Shown: piece by piece, positions 1-7,269 of the stretch | Numbering within the stretch: the stretch's first letter is position 1 | How the letters are laid out: the number at the start of each line of letters is the position of its first letter | Source: an uncultured Streptococcus sp. | GTDB taxonomy: Bacteria > Bacillota > Bacilli > Lactobacillales > Streptococcaceae | Direction of reading: 5' to 3' | Length of the DNA: 8,809 nucleotides | Assembly (NCBI GenBank): GCA_902479835.1 | Contig: CABSQC010000031.1 | Location: 1-8,809, forward strand | Notes under the pieces: model-generated | What the model saw: only the letters and a program-made list of their open reading frames with translations | Told to the model about the DNA's origin: nothing | Database searches by the model: none | Position numbers and translations under genes: made by a program

Positions 1-1769
1 TCATAGACCTTTTGGCTGCGTTTGCGGCTTGGACTTTGGGTATTAACCGTCGCTAGTTTTTGGCCATCGACATAGACATCCATTTCCCCATGACCAGGGT
101 CTACGGTTGCGACGACATAGGCCTTGGTGCCTTCAAACTGATAGGTCACCGAAGCTCCCTTTTCCTTGGTCCACATTGAGGTGCCTCGAACGCCTTCTCC
201 ATCTTCATTCCATTGGCTATTGGCACGATCAGCAGTCCGGTCAGAATGATAGGCCAAACCAAGCGGATAGCCATCCGTTTCTTCAATGCTAGCTGGCGTC
301 TTATAGACAGAGACGCCGTTCAAGATTGGAGTGGCTTGGGCATCGGTGATGGACACCCGGAGGTAGCGGCTATCAACTGGTTGCCCTTTGATCAAACGGC
401 GGTATCCAACGGTTGACCCAGCCCCAAAAGGAACCCATTGCCCATTCACCGCTACATCGATGGTGAAACCGGAAATCCGTTGGCCTTTCTCGATGGTTTC
501 TTTGAGCTCTACCACATCAAAATATTGCTCTTTTCCAAGATCGAGGACAAAAGATCCGGTCTTGGCATCATCGGCAGGTGCCCAACTGGTCTTCTCATCT
601 CCATCCGTCAAATAGCTGGCTGAGTAATGAGCATTGCGACGTGTCGAGTCAGCTTCTACCAAAGCGCCCGCCGCATAGTCCACACTGTAGAGTTGGTCCA
701 AGGTCTGACGGAATTCTTTCAAACGCGCCACATCCGCATCCGCAAATTTTCCGTCTTGGTTGGGTGGGATATTGAGCAAAAGCGGGGTTCCACGACCAAC
801 CGATTTGAAGTAAATATCCATCAATTCGCGCAAAGACTTAGGCTCTTGATTGTCATGGTAGAACCAGCCGGAACGAATGGAAACATCGGCTTCTCCCACT
901 GAGTATTGCTTCCCTTCTGAATCCCCGTGATTGAGGTAACTGTTGGATGGATTGTTGCGAATCTTATCCGGATTGACCTTATGCCAAACTGGATCTCCGG
1001 CAATTCCCTTTTCATTTCCAATCCAACGAACATTGGTCGGCTCAGCTGAGAAGATGGCTATATCTCCTTGGGCCTTGCGGATGGCATCAAACCACTTATC
1101 AAAGGTATAGGTGACTTTTTGAGCCCCATCGCCACGCGCTCCATCCATCCAGACTTCCACGAACTTGCCCTTGTTTCCATATTTTGGATCTTCAAGGATT
1201 TCTTTGAGCTGGTTGAGATAGTATTCGTTGTATTGGTCCTCTGTATCCACATGGTAGAGCGGGCTGTGAGCATCCCAAGGGGAGAGGTAGACTCCCATAT
1301 CCATGTCATACTTGCTGGCAGAAGCAGAAACTTCGGCTAGGACATCGCCTTTTCCTTCCTTCCAACCACTTTTGGCAATGGTATGGTCGGTGTATTTAGA
1401 AGGGTACAAGAGGAAGCCATCGTGGTGCTTGACGACCATGATGGTCCGTTTGAAGCCCGCCTCTTTCAGGGTTTTGATCCACTGATCGGTATCCAGATGC
1501 TCTGGATAGAAATAACAAGGATCTTCTTGCCCATCTCCCCACTCACGATCGTAGTAGGTATTCATCCCAAAGTGAATGAAAGCCGCCAATTCTTCGCGGT
1601 GGTATTGCATTTGGGCCTTGCTTGGAAGCGGTCCATAATCCGCAATCTCAGGCTCCTCATCTAGAGAGGTAGCTGGTTGGGTGGCTTCTGTCCCTTGGCT
1701 AACTGTGCGGTTTTTTTTCTCACTCGTTGCAGCTGAGGAATGCCCTGATTCTTCTTGGTGCTCGTTCAC
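1..1769 (-). CDS. GH29 alpha-L-fucosidase (GH29-B type), no signal peptide, 3' end beyond the window
   Basis: Open without a stop from a GTG at 1769-1767 to the left edge, giving about 589 codons. The family hydrolyses alpha-1,3/4-linked fucose from glycans. Residues 1-50 are a polar Glu/Ser/Thr/Ala/Gln-rich linker; the catalytic barrel covers about 53-365 and includes ELAAFIHFGMNTYY. The likely nucleophile is Asp209 in EVWMDGARG and the likely acid/base Glu293 in VGEADVSIRSGWFY, followed by GRGTPLLLNIPPN; these motifs fit the GH29-B subfamily. Residues about 365-490 form an F5/8-type (CBM32-like) beta-sandwich, and 495-589 another beta-rich module (VTYQFEG, DPGHGEMDVYVDG). GTG is preferred because AGGAGG lies 8 nt upstream and an in-frame TAG (1784-1782) excludes a longer protein. 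There is no signal peptide, although the linker resembles those of YSIRK surface proteins. It could be a 5'-truncated surface enzyme or a cytoplasmic one. It lies downstream of bgaA, probably in the same operon. Confidence 0.9.
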   Translation of the reverse strand, partial: MNEHQEESGHSSAATSEKKNRTVSQGTEATQPATSLDEEPEIADYGPLPSKAQMQYHREELAAFIHFGMNTYYDREWGDGQEDPCYFYPEHLDTDQWIKTLKEAGFKRTIMVVKHHDGFLLYPSKYTDHTIAKSGWKEGKGDVLAEVSASASKYDMDMGVYLSPWDAHSPLYHVDTEDQYNEYYLNQLKEILEDPKYGNKGKFVEVWMDGARGDGAQKVTYTFDKWFDAIRKAQGDIAIFSAEPTNVRWIGNEKGIAGDPVWHKVNPDKIRNNPSNSYLNHGDSEGKQYSVGEADVSIRSGWFYHDNQEPKSLRELMDIYFKSVGRGTPLLLNIPPNQDGKFADADVARLKEFRQTLDQLYSVDYAAGALVEADSTRRNAHYSASYLTDGDEKTSWAPADDAKTGSFVLDLGKEQYFDVVELKETIEKGQRISGFTIDVAVNGQWVPFGAGSTVGYRRLIKGQPVDSRYLRVSITDAQATPILNGVSVYKTPASIEETDGYPLGLAYHSDRTADRANSQWNEDGEGVRGTSMWTKEKGASVTYQFEGTKAYVVATVDPGHGEMDVYVDGQKLATVNTQSPSRKRSQKVY

Positions 1770-1882
1770 AGTTGTTTCCTCCTATCTTTGCTTTTTAACA
1801 CATCTCATTTTGATCGCCGGTGACTCTCACTATTTTGAGCTTGCTCATATTTAGTTATTTGAACAAAAAGTCCAAAGATAAG
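1770..1882. other. bgaA-fucosidase intergenic spacer
   Basis: The 113 nt between the BgaA stop and the fucosidase start show no rho-independent terminator with a T-tract and no convincing -35/-10 pair. The only structure is the palindrome TGAGC-TT-GCTCA at 1836-1847, whose loop is too short for a stable terminator. Continuous transcription from bgaA into the fucosidase gene is therefore likely. None of the three frames encodes a signal peptide or an LPXTG sorting signal. Confidence 0.6.
1778..1783 (-). promoter_or_regulatory. Ribosome binding site fixing the GTG start of the fucosidase
   Basis: A perfect AGGAGG on the minus strand sits 8 nt before GTG 1769-1767. Its last bases overlap an in-frame TAG at 1784-1782, so translation cannot begin further upstream in this frame. 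The first internal ATG (residue 54) would remove the linker only. Confidence 0.75.
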
Positions 1883-4800
1883 CTAGTGATTGTCTTTATC
1901 TTCAAGTATCCTAGACTGTTTCAACTGTTCGGCATCATTGATTAAGTGGAGGCGGTATTCTTGTAAGATGGTGCCATCTTCTGCTTTGTGGATGACGCGG
2001 ATTGGATCACCTTCATGGACGCTTGGCACAACTGTTGCAAGACCGTGATGGCTAGCTGCTGCTTCCACTTGTGGATAAGCCCGATCACGCGCATCGATAT
2101 AGTAATCGGTCACACTTGGGTTGACACCTGGCAAGACATCGCCATTAACACGAATGGTCAGCTGACTCTTTTCTTCTGCCGCAACCTTATTGGCAAAGAT
2201 CTGAATCTCTGAAATAGAGCTTCCACGTTTACCTTCTGGTGTCTTCATTCGGATCCGAACGGCATAGGTGTCGACTTTATCAAAACTGAAATGATTCATC
2301 TTACCAGTTGCTACCGGTTCTTCAACGGTTAGGTGGCTGACTTCTTTCCAGTTAGCTGGATTGTTAAATGGATGGTCTGTTTCGTCTTTAACACGATTTG
2401 GATTGCTTGGAACTGTTGGGATTTGTTCCCCTGTATAGTACTCAATCACATACTCACTTGGAGCCCCAACGCCATGGTCTTCGTGGAAACCAACATGGAG
2501 GTTGTCCACTGCTCGCTTGGTCAAGATACCAGAGTCCCCAAACAAGATCCCAACAGAATCTTCCGCATTATCACGGCCCCAGTTGGTCCAACGGTTGGCT
2601 GGAGCATCGGTAAAGGAGATGACCTTATCATTGACCTTAGCAACTGGATCCGCATCGTTAGAGTCACTTGCAAAAGCGAGTGGCAAAACAGATCCTGTCC
2701 ATTGCTCTGCTACGTTGGCCCCCTTGACTGTGTTTGCGGAAACACGAATATGAAGACGTGTTGGAAGATCCGTTCCTTCTACACGACCGGCTAGGACAAC
2801 TTCTCCTTCTTGGGCCAAGAGTTGCGGATCGACCGCATCCCAGGCCACCTTAGCTGTATAGGTCTTACCATTAGAGTGATAGGTCCGCACGCTTTCTGGA
2901 AGAGCTGGTTTTTCGCCGACTGGAGTGGTGGTGCTGACTTCTTCTACAGCGATAATGCCTTCAACCGTCACTTGAGCTTGGGCTTCTTTTTCCACACCCT
3001 CTACATGACCTGTAACTGTAAAGCTATGGTAATCCTTGACCTGATCTGCTGTCACAGCATCCCAGGTCACGCGTTTTTCTTTAGGGAATCCCTTGTCATA
3101 CTCAACCAAGACTGTCGCTGGAAGAGCTGGCAAAACGTTTCGATCCGTACTAATCCGTACAGGACGTACCTTCACAACCGTCTTTTCTTCTGGATTTGGC
3201 GTGATGGTAAAGCTGACTTCTCCCGTTTGTCCTTGGAAGTTGGCTACTAAATGAACCAATCCTGCTTCCCGCAATTCCAAATCTTTATTGGTTGCAACGG
3301 CCTTTCCTTGGCTACCAGCTCTTGTCTTCACATCGATTTGATCTGCTTTGAGACTTGCCTGGCTACCATCTTGGTAATGGGCAATGACTTCAAGTGGTAC
3401 CGTTTGGTCTTCCTTGAGTTCCTGTCCTTCTGGCAGACGCAATTCTAAACGCTCAATCTGTGGACTTTCTTCTTGGAATTGGACCACATAGGTCTGTACA
3501 GCTCCCGTATCCTGAGCAGTCACAAAGATTTGAGCTTTCAAACCATTTTCACGGCTAGCTTGTAGGACCGTCACTTGAGCATTTTCTGCACTTGCTGTGA
3601 CTTGACCTGGCTCTTGACCATAAGCGAGGGAACGGAAAATGGTATGGTTGCCACTACCAAATTTTGGAAGAGCTACTCCATCTAGCTGAACCGTTGGTTT
3701 CTTAGCCTTGGCTACATCTCCTCCTGCAACCACTAGTGTCGCTTGGACCGTTTCCCCATTGCCTAGGAGTCCTGTCGCCTTCAAGCGTGCACCTGGTGTG
3801 GACAACTGATCTTCTTGACCAGCTTCCAAGGTCCATTGATCGACCTCATAGTGGGCAGTGGTCCCATCAGTGAAGACTAATTGCACAGCCTTATCCACTG
3901 TTGCTAGATCTGCTCCCTGTGGGATTTGTTTGATGACTGGAAGGACTTGTTCCACGCCGATCACATCGACCAGAGCTTCGACCGTGCGTCCTTGAACATG
4001 ACCTGTCACACGGACTTGGCCAGCACGGCTATAGTCTGCCGCATCCCATTCAACGGCTTCTTCTTGAGCCTTGCCATCACTATAGACCACATTGACCTTA
4101 CTTGGCAAGGTTGGTTTTTCTCCTAGATAAGCACTTTGTCGAACAGGTTCCACCCCTAATACAGTGCGTTCTGCTTGGTCCTTCTTACCTGTAAAGAGGC
4201 TGACTTGGTCTGATTGCAAGCGATCTGAGTCTGCATACAGAGTAAAGGCACCCGCCTGCTCAGTTGATTTGACAATCACAACCCCTTTGCCGTTGAAGGC
4301 TTTGCGTTGCCATGAGCCATCTTCCTGCGCTTTGTAGCGTTCACGGCTGGCTTGTTCCCCATTATCGACACCGACAATTTGGCCTTGTCCATGCAAATGG
4401 AAATGCACCAAATTATTGGCAGTTGGTACGACACGACCTTCTTCATCGACGATTTCGTAGGTAATATAGGTCAAATCTTTGCCGTCCGCTGCAATCGCGT
4501 GTTCTTCTTTCAACAAACGGACACCCGCAGGCTTGCCGGCTGTTTCGACTTGATCTTTCGCAATCACTTCTCCCGCTTCGTTGCGCGCAATAGCTTCTAC
4601 TTTACCTGGTACATAAGGGACCAACCACTCTAGATAGAGTTCATCCGGATTTGCCCCTTCTTGGTAGGTCCGGCCATCAGCTGTGGTCTTCTTGGTAAAG
4701 GTCTTGACTCCTTGTGATTCCCCATTGACAATCAATTCCACACTGTGGGCATTAGAGAAGGTCCGAACAGGAATCCGGCCTTCTTCGTCCATGACACGAT

Positions 4801-7054
4801 TGGCTAATTCTGGATTGTCCCAGTTCCAATGTGGCAAGAGATGGACCATCGGATGTTTCTCTGCCGATACCCATTGACTTTGGTAAAGGTAAAAATCATT
4901 CTTTGGAAGGCCGGCAGTATCCACGATACCGAAATAAGAACTTTTCACAGGTGTGTCATTTTGGTTGTGCCATGGTGTTGGCTCACCGATATAATCAGTA
5001 CCGGTCCAGATAAATTGTCCTGCATAACCGGCATGATCACGGTCAAAGGTCCAAGAGGCGGTCGCTGTCCGACCCCAACCAACCCGGTCATTGCCGTAGT
5101 CTGATTGTTCATAATGGCGGTCTTCTTGGTTGCTTCCTACCCATTCTCTTTCAGGGTGATAGTAAGAGCCCCGTGTCCGCGTTGCAGAAGAGGTTTCAGA
5201 ACCATAAATGAGCCAGTTTGGATGTTTTGCCCGTAAGCTTTCATAGTTGGCTTCTGAATAGTTAAATCCAACCGCATCAAGCTCTGCTGCTACCTTTTCA
5301 TGGCCTCCTGAGCCATCACCAAAGCGGAATTTATCAGCTCCCATGGTGACATAGCGGGTTGCATCCACGTCCTTGATGGTCTTGACCAAGCGACGAACAG
5401 TTGCGACAGATTTGTCTGAACCATCTGCTTCACCGACTTCGTTACCGATTGACCACATGACAATGGCTGGATTGTTCTTGTCCCGCTCTACCATGGTCCG
5501 TAGATCGTAATCTGACCAAGTATCCCCCTTACGAGCTTCTGGGTGAGTGGCATCCTTTTCAAAGAAACGACCGTAATCGTATTGTTTCTTGCCACCATAC
5601 CAGGTATCAAAGGCTTCTTCTTGGACCATCAAGCCCAACTCAGCCGCAATTTTTAAGGTTTGTTCACTGGCTGGGTTGTGAGTCGTCCGGATGGCATTGA
5701 CTCCCATATCCTTCATCTGTTTGAGACGACGGTATTCAGCCTTGTAATTTTCCTCAGCTCCAAGAGCCCCGTGATCATGGTGAAGGGATACCCCATGGAA
5801 TTTCGTCGCCACCCCATTGAGGAAGAAGCCACCTTCTGGCGTCCAGTTGAGATAGCGATAACCAAAGCGTTCCTTTTGCACATCGACCAACTGCGAATCC
5901 CGATAAACCCGCGTATACAAGGTATAGAGAGCTGGATGATCTGTTTTCACATCCCAGAGGGTTGGTTTTTCAACATGCAAGGTTTGAGAAAGGTTGATCG
6001 CTTGACCTGCTAGAACAGCTTGTGCTTCACTGCGCGTTTTTTCGCTCACCACTTGGCCATTTTGATCGACAATTTCATATTCCGCATAAATACTATGGGC
6101 TTGATCATCTTGGTTGACAATGCGGCTCTTCACCACCGTATCTACTGCCCCATTTTGCTGTTTTTCCAACTGAGGGGTCGTAATCGTAGTCCCATACTGC
6201 GCTAAATGAACCTTGTCCGTCACACTCAGCTTAACATCCCGGTAAATCCCGCTACCAGAATACCAACGGCTACTTGGTTGTTGATTGACCACATGAACGG
6301 CGATGGTATTCTCGCTTCCATCTGCGTTCAAATAAGGAGTAATATCATAAGAAAAGGCATTGTAGCCATTTGGGTAATGACCGACAAATTGTCCATTTAC
6401 ATAGACTTTGGAATCCATGTAAACCCCGCCAAATTCCAAGCGAACCTTCTTATCTAGATCTTTGTCATCCAAACGGAAGGTCTTACGGTACCAAGCATCC
6501 CCTCCGTTTAATTGACCCCCTTCATTTTGAGCAGGAGAGTTGTGATCGAAATCAAAGAAAATAGACCAGTCATGAGGAAGATCTAATTTTTTCCAATCCT
6601 TGACATCCACTTGACGCCCTTCTGCACCAGGAGTCGCATTCAATTTAAAATACCAATCTTTATTAAAATCACGTTCTCGATCTTGCACAATATCCTCCGC
6701 TACACGATTTTGATCTGGAGCAGCTGTTGCTTCCGTTCCTGTAGCACGCTCAGATGAAGCAGAAACGGGCTGGCCTTCGCCTTGAGGCGCTGGCTTTTCC
6801 TCAGCTCTGGTAGGGGTGATGACAGCTGGAGCTTCTGAAACCCTTGCAACAGCTTCAGGAACTTCCGCTTCTGAATTTTCCGTCACAACACTTGGTGTCT
6901 CAATCGAAGGCGGTTCACTTTCGAGGGCTGGCTTTTCTTCCGCATGGACCCTTGAAAGACCCAAGGCAGAAATCCCAATCACAACAGAACAAGCTCCAAC
7001 TGAGAGCTTACGAATACTAAACACAGGACGCTTTTCAAAAAAAGACTTTCCCAT
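1883..7054 (-). CDS. bgaA: Secreted GH2 beta-galactosidase BgaA, shortened form without cell-wall anchor
   Basis: 1723 residues, collinear from recall with pneumococcal BgaA, which removes beta-1,4-linked galactose from N-acetyllactosamine on host glycans. Residues 1-38 are a YSIRK-type signal peptide (FSIRKLSVGACSVVIG), likely cut after VHA; 39-120 is a Glu/Pro/Ser/Thr linker. GH2 sugar-binding and Ig-like domains span about 125-410 and the TIM barrel 410-725. Catalytic residues are Glu539 (acid/base, SIGNEVGE) and Glu620 (nucleophile, YGSETSS), with the same 81-residue spacing as pneumococcal E564/E645. GH2 C-terminal domains follow (734-940), then Ig-like Big_4 repeats at about 964-1032, 1295-1369 and 1367-1438, and one CBM71 module at about 1440-1625 (PANRWTNW). 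The protein ends soon after EYRLHLIND, where the pneumococcal protein continues with a second CBM71, further repeats and LPXTG. Start ATG has GAGGAGG 5 nt upstream. The product is probably exported and released rather than anchored. Confidence 0.95.
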   Translation of the reverse strand: MGKSFFEKRPVFSIRKLSVGACSVVIGISALGLSRVHAEEKPALESEPPSIETPSVVTENSEAEVPEAVARVSEAPAVITPTRAEEKPAPQGEGQPVSASSERATGTEATAAPDQNRVAEDIVQDRERDFNKDWYFKLNATPGAEGRQVDVKDWKKLDLPHDWSIFFDFDHNSPAQNEGGQLNGGDAWYRKTFRLDDKDLDKKVRLEFGGVYMDSKVYVNGQFVGHYPNGYNAFSYDITPYLNADGSENTIAVHVVNQQPSSRWYSGSGIYRDVKLSVTDKVHLAQYGTTITTPQLEKQQNGAVDTVVKSRIVNQDDQAHSIYAEYEIVDQNGQVVSEKTRSEAQAVLAGQAINLSQTLHVEKPTLWDVKTDHPALYTLYTRVYRDSQLVDVQKERFGYRYLNWTPEGGFFLNGVATKFHGVSLHHDHGALGAEENYKAEYRRLKQMKDMGVNAIRTTHNPASEQTLKIAAELGLMVQEEAFDTWYGGKKQYDYGRFFEKDATHPEARKGDTWSDYDLRTMVERDKNNPAIVMWSIGNEVGEADGSDKSVATVRRLVKTIKDVDATRYVTMGADKFRFGDGSGGHEKVAAELDAVGFNYSEANYESLRAKHPNWLIYGSETSSATRTRGSYYHPEREWVGSNQEDRHYEQSDYGNDRVGWGRTATASWTFDRDHAGYAGQFIWTGTDYIGEPTPWHNQNDTPVKSSYFGIVDTAGLPKNDFYLYQSQWVSAEKHPMVHLLPHWNWDNPELANRVMDEEGRIPVRTFSNAHSVELIVNGESQGVKTFTKKTTADGRTYQEGANPDELYLEWLVPYVPGKVEAIARNEAGEVIAKDQVETAGKPAGVRLLKEEHAIAADGKDLTYITYEIVDEEGRVVPTANNLVHFHLHGQGQIVGVDNGEQASRERYKAQEDGSWQRKAFNGKGVVIVKSTEQAGAFTLYADSDRLQSDQVSLFTGKKDQAERTVLGVEPVRQSAYLGEKPTLPSKVNVVYSDGKAQEEAVEWDAADYSRAGQVRVTGHVQGRTVEALVDVIGVEQVLPVIKQIPQGADLATVDKAVQLVFTDGTTAHYEVDQWTLEAGQEDQLSTPGARLKATGLLGNGETVQATLVVAGGDVAKAKKPTVQLDGVALPKFGSGNHTIFRSLAYGQEPGQVTASAENAQVTVLQASRENGLKAQIFVTAQDTGAVQTYVVQFQEESPQIERLELRLPEGQELKEDQTVPLEVIAHYQDGSQASLKADQIDVKTRAGSQGKAVATNKDLELREAGLVHLVANFQGQTGEVSFTITPNPEEKTVVKVRPVRISTDRNVLPALPATVLVEYDKGFPKEKRVTWDAVTADQVKDYHSFTVTGHVEGVEKEAQAQVTVEGIIAVEEVSTTTPVGEKPALPESVRTYHSNGKTYTAKVAWDAVDPQLLAQEGEVVLAGRVEGTDLPTRLHIRVSANTVKGANVAEQWTGSVLPLAFASDSNDADPVAKVNDKVISFTDAPANRWTNWGRDNAEDSVGILFGDSGILTKRAVDNLHVGFHEDHGVGAPSEYVIEYYTGEQIPTVPSNPNRVKDETDHPFNNPANWKEVSHLTVEEPVATGKMNHFSFDKVDTYAVRIRMKTPEGKRGSSISEIQIFANKVAAEEKSQLTIRVNGDVLPGVNPSVTDYYIDARDRAYPQVEAAASHHGLATVVPSVHEGDPIRVIHKAEDGTILQEYRLHLINDAEQLKQSRILEDKDNH
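6941..7054 (-). other. YSIRK-type signal peptide region of BgaA
   Basis: Codons 1-38 encode a basic N-terminus (KSFFEKRP), the motif FSIRK followed by LSVGACSVVIG, a hydrophobic core (ISALGLS) and a likely signal peptidase I site VHA|EE. In streptococci this motif class is known to direct secretion at the division septum and usually goes with an LPXTG anchor, which this protein lacks. Confidence 0.85.
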
Positions 7055-7061
7055 AAAAACC
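7055..7061 (-). promoter_or_regulatory. Ribosome binding site region of bgaA
   Basis: On the minus strand GAGGAGG is followed by TTTTT and then ATG at 7054-7052. The purine core lies just beyond 7060, about 5 nt from the start codon. This strong site supports the ATG that begins the signal peptide. Confidence 0.6.
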
Positions 7062-7086
7062 TCCTCTTAGGATTAACAATTAAATT

Positions 7087-7100
7087 TGTAAGCGCTTTCT
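7087..7100 (-). promoter_or_regulatory. cre site (CcpA operator), proximal to bgaA
   Basis: TGTAAGCGCTTTCT on the plus strand (AGAAAGCGCTTACA on the minus) matches the catabolite-responsive element consensus TGWAANCGNTNWCA with one mismatch at the last base. It lies between the predicted bgaA promoter and its RBS, a position where CcpA bound with HPr-Ser-P would block transcription. This fits carbon catabolite repression of a glycan-degrading gene. Confidence 0.75.
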
Positions 7101-7106
7101 TATGCC

Positions 7107-7120
7107 TGCGAACGCTTGCA
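7107..7120 (-). promoter_or_regulatory. Second cre-like site (CcpA operator), distal
   Basis: On the minus strand TGCAAGCGTTCGCA matches the relaxed cre consensus TGNAANCGNNNNCA at every fixed base. It begins exactly 20 bp from the proximal cre, about two helical turns, so both would be presented on the same face of the DNA. Confidence 0.6.
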
Positions 7121-7135
7121 GAAAATCACATATTA

Positions 7136-7144
7136 ACTATACCA
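7136..7144 (-). promoter_or_regulatory. Candidate extended -10 promoter of bgaA
   Basis: On the minus strand TGGTATAGT reads as an extended -10 (TG-N-TATAGT, one mismatch from TATAAT). No good -35 is found 17 bp upstream (GCCTAT), which is common with extended -10 elements. Transcription would start near 7128, placing both cre sites in the first 45 transcribed bases. The T-rich tail of an upstream terminator overlaps it. Confidence 0.45.
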
Positions 7145-7178
7145 AAAAAATAGGAGCGATAGGCCTCGATTTCGCTCC
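7144..7178 (-). terminator. Rho-independent terminator or attenuator upstream of the bgaA promoter
   Basis: On the minus strand GGAGCGA (7178-7172) pairs with TCGCTCC (7159-7153) around a 12-nt loop, followed by TA and seven T (7150-7144). It lies between dpr and bgaA, after dpr's own terminator, so it either gives a second block against readthrough or attenuates a transcript starting further upstream. Confidence 0.65.
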
Positions 7179-7230
7179 AACTATAGTTAGATTAAGAATT
7201 CCTTTAATTAGTGGAAATCTCCTACAAACC

Positions 7231-7263
7231 AAAAAAATAGAAGCCCACGGCTTCTATTTTTTT
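7231..7263 (-). terminator. Terminator of dpr, bidirectional in form
   Basis: A perfect 15-bp inverted repeat with a 3-nt loop: seven A plus TAGAAGCC (7231-7245), CAC, then GGCTTCTA plus seven T (7249-7263). It follows the dpr stop by 6 nt on the minus strand and has T-tracts on both strands. Confidence 0.9.
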
Positions 7264-7269
7264 ATGATC

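Noticed and set aside
1058..1309. Minus-strand ORF of 83 codons within the fucosidase gene
   Set aside because: It is an out-of-frame shadow; the fucosidase frame is open throughout and carries the catalytic motifs.
1795..1848. A 17-codon ORF (MSKLKIVRVTGDQNEMC) in the bgaA-fucosidase spacer as a leader peptide or lost signal peptide
   Set aside because: It has no RBS, is not hydrophobic, and lies in a different frame from the fucosidase.
1805..1885. Readthrough of the BgaA TAG stop to reach an anchor
   Set aside because: The frame continues for only 25 codons to TGA and contains neither LPXTG nor a basic tail.
2333..2794. Plus-strand ORFs opposite bgaA, the longest 153 codons
   Set aside because: They are antisense shadows of a well-conserved GH2 gene, with Trp/Cys/His-rich composition and no RBS.
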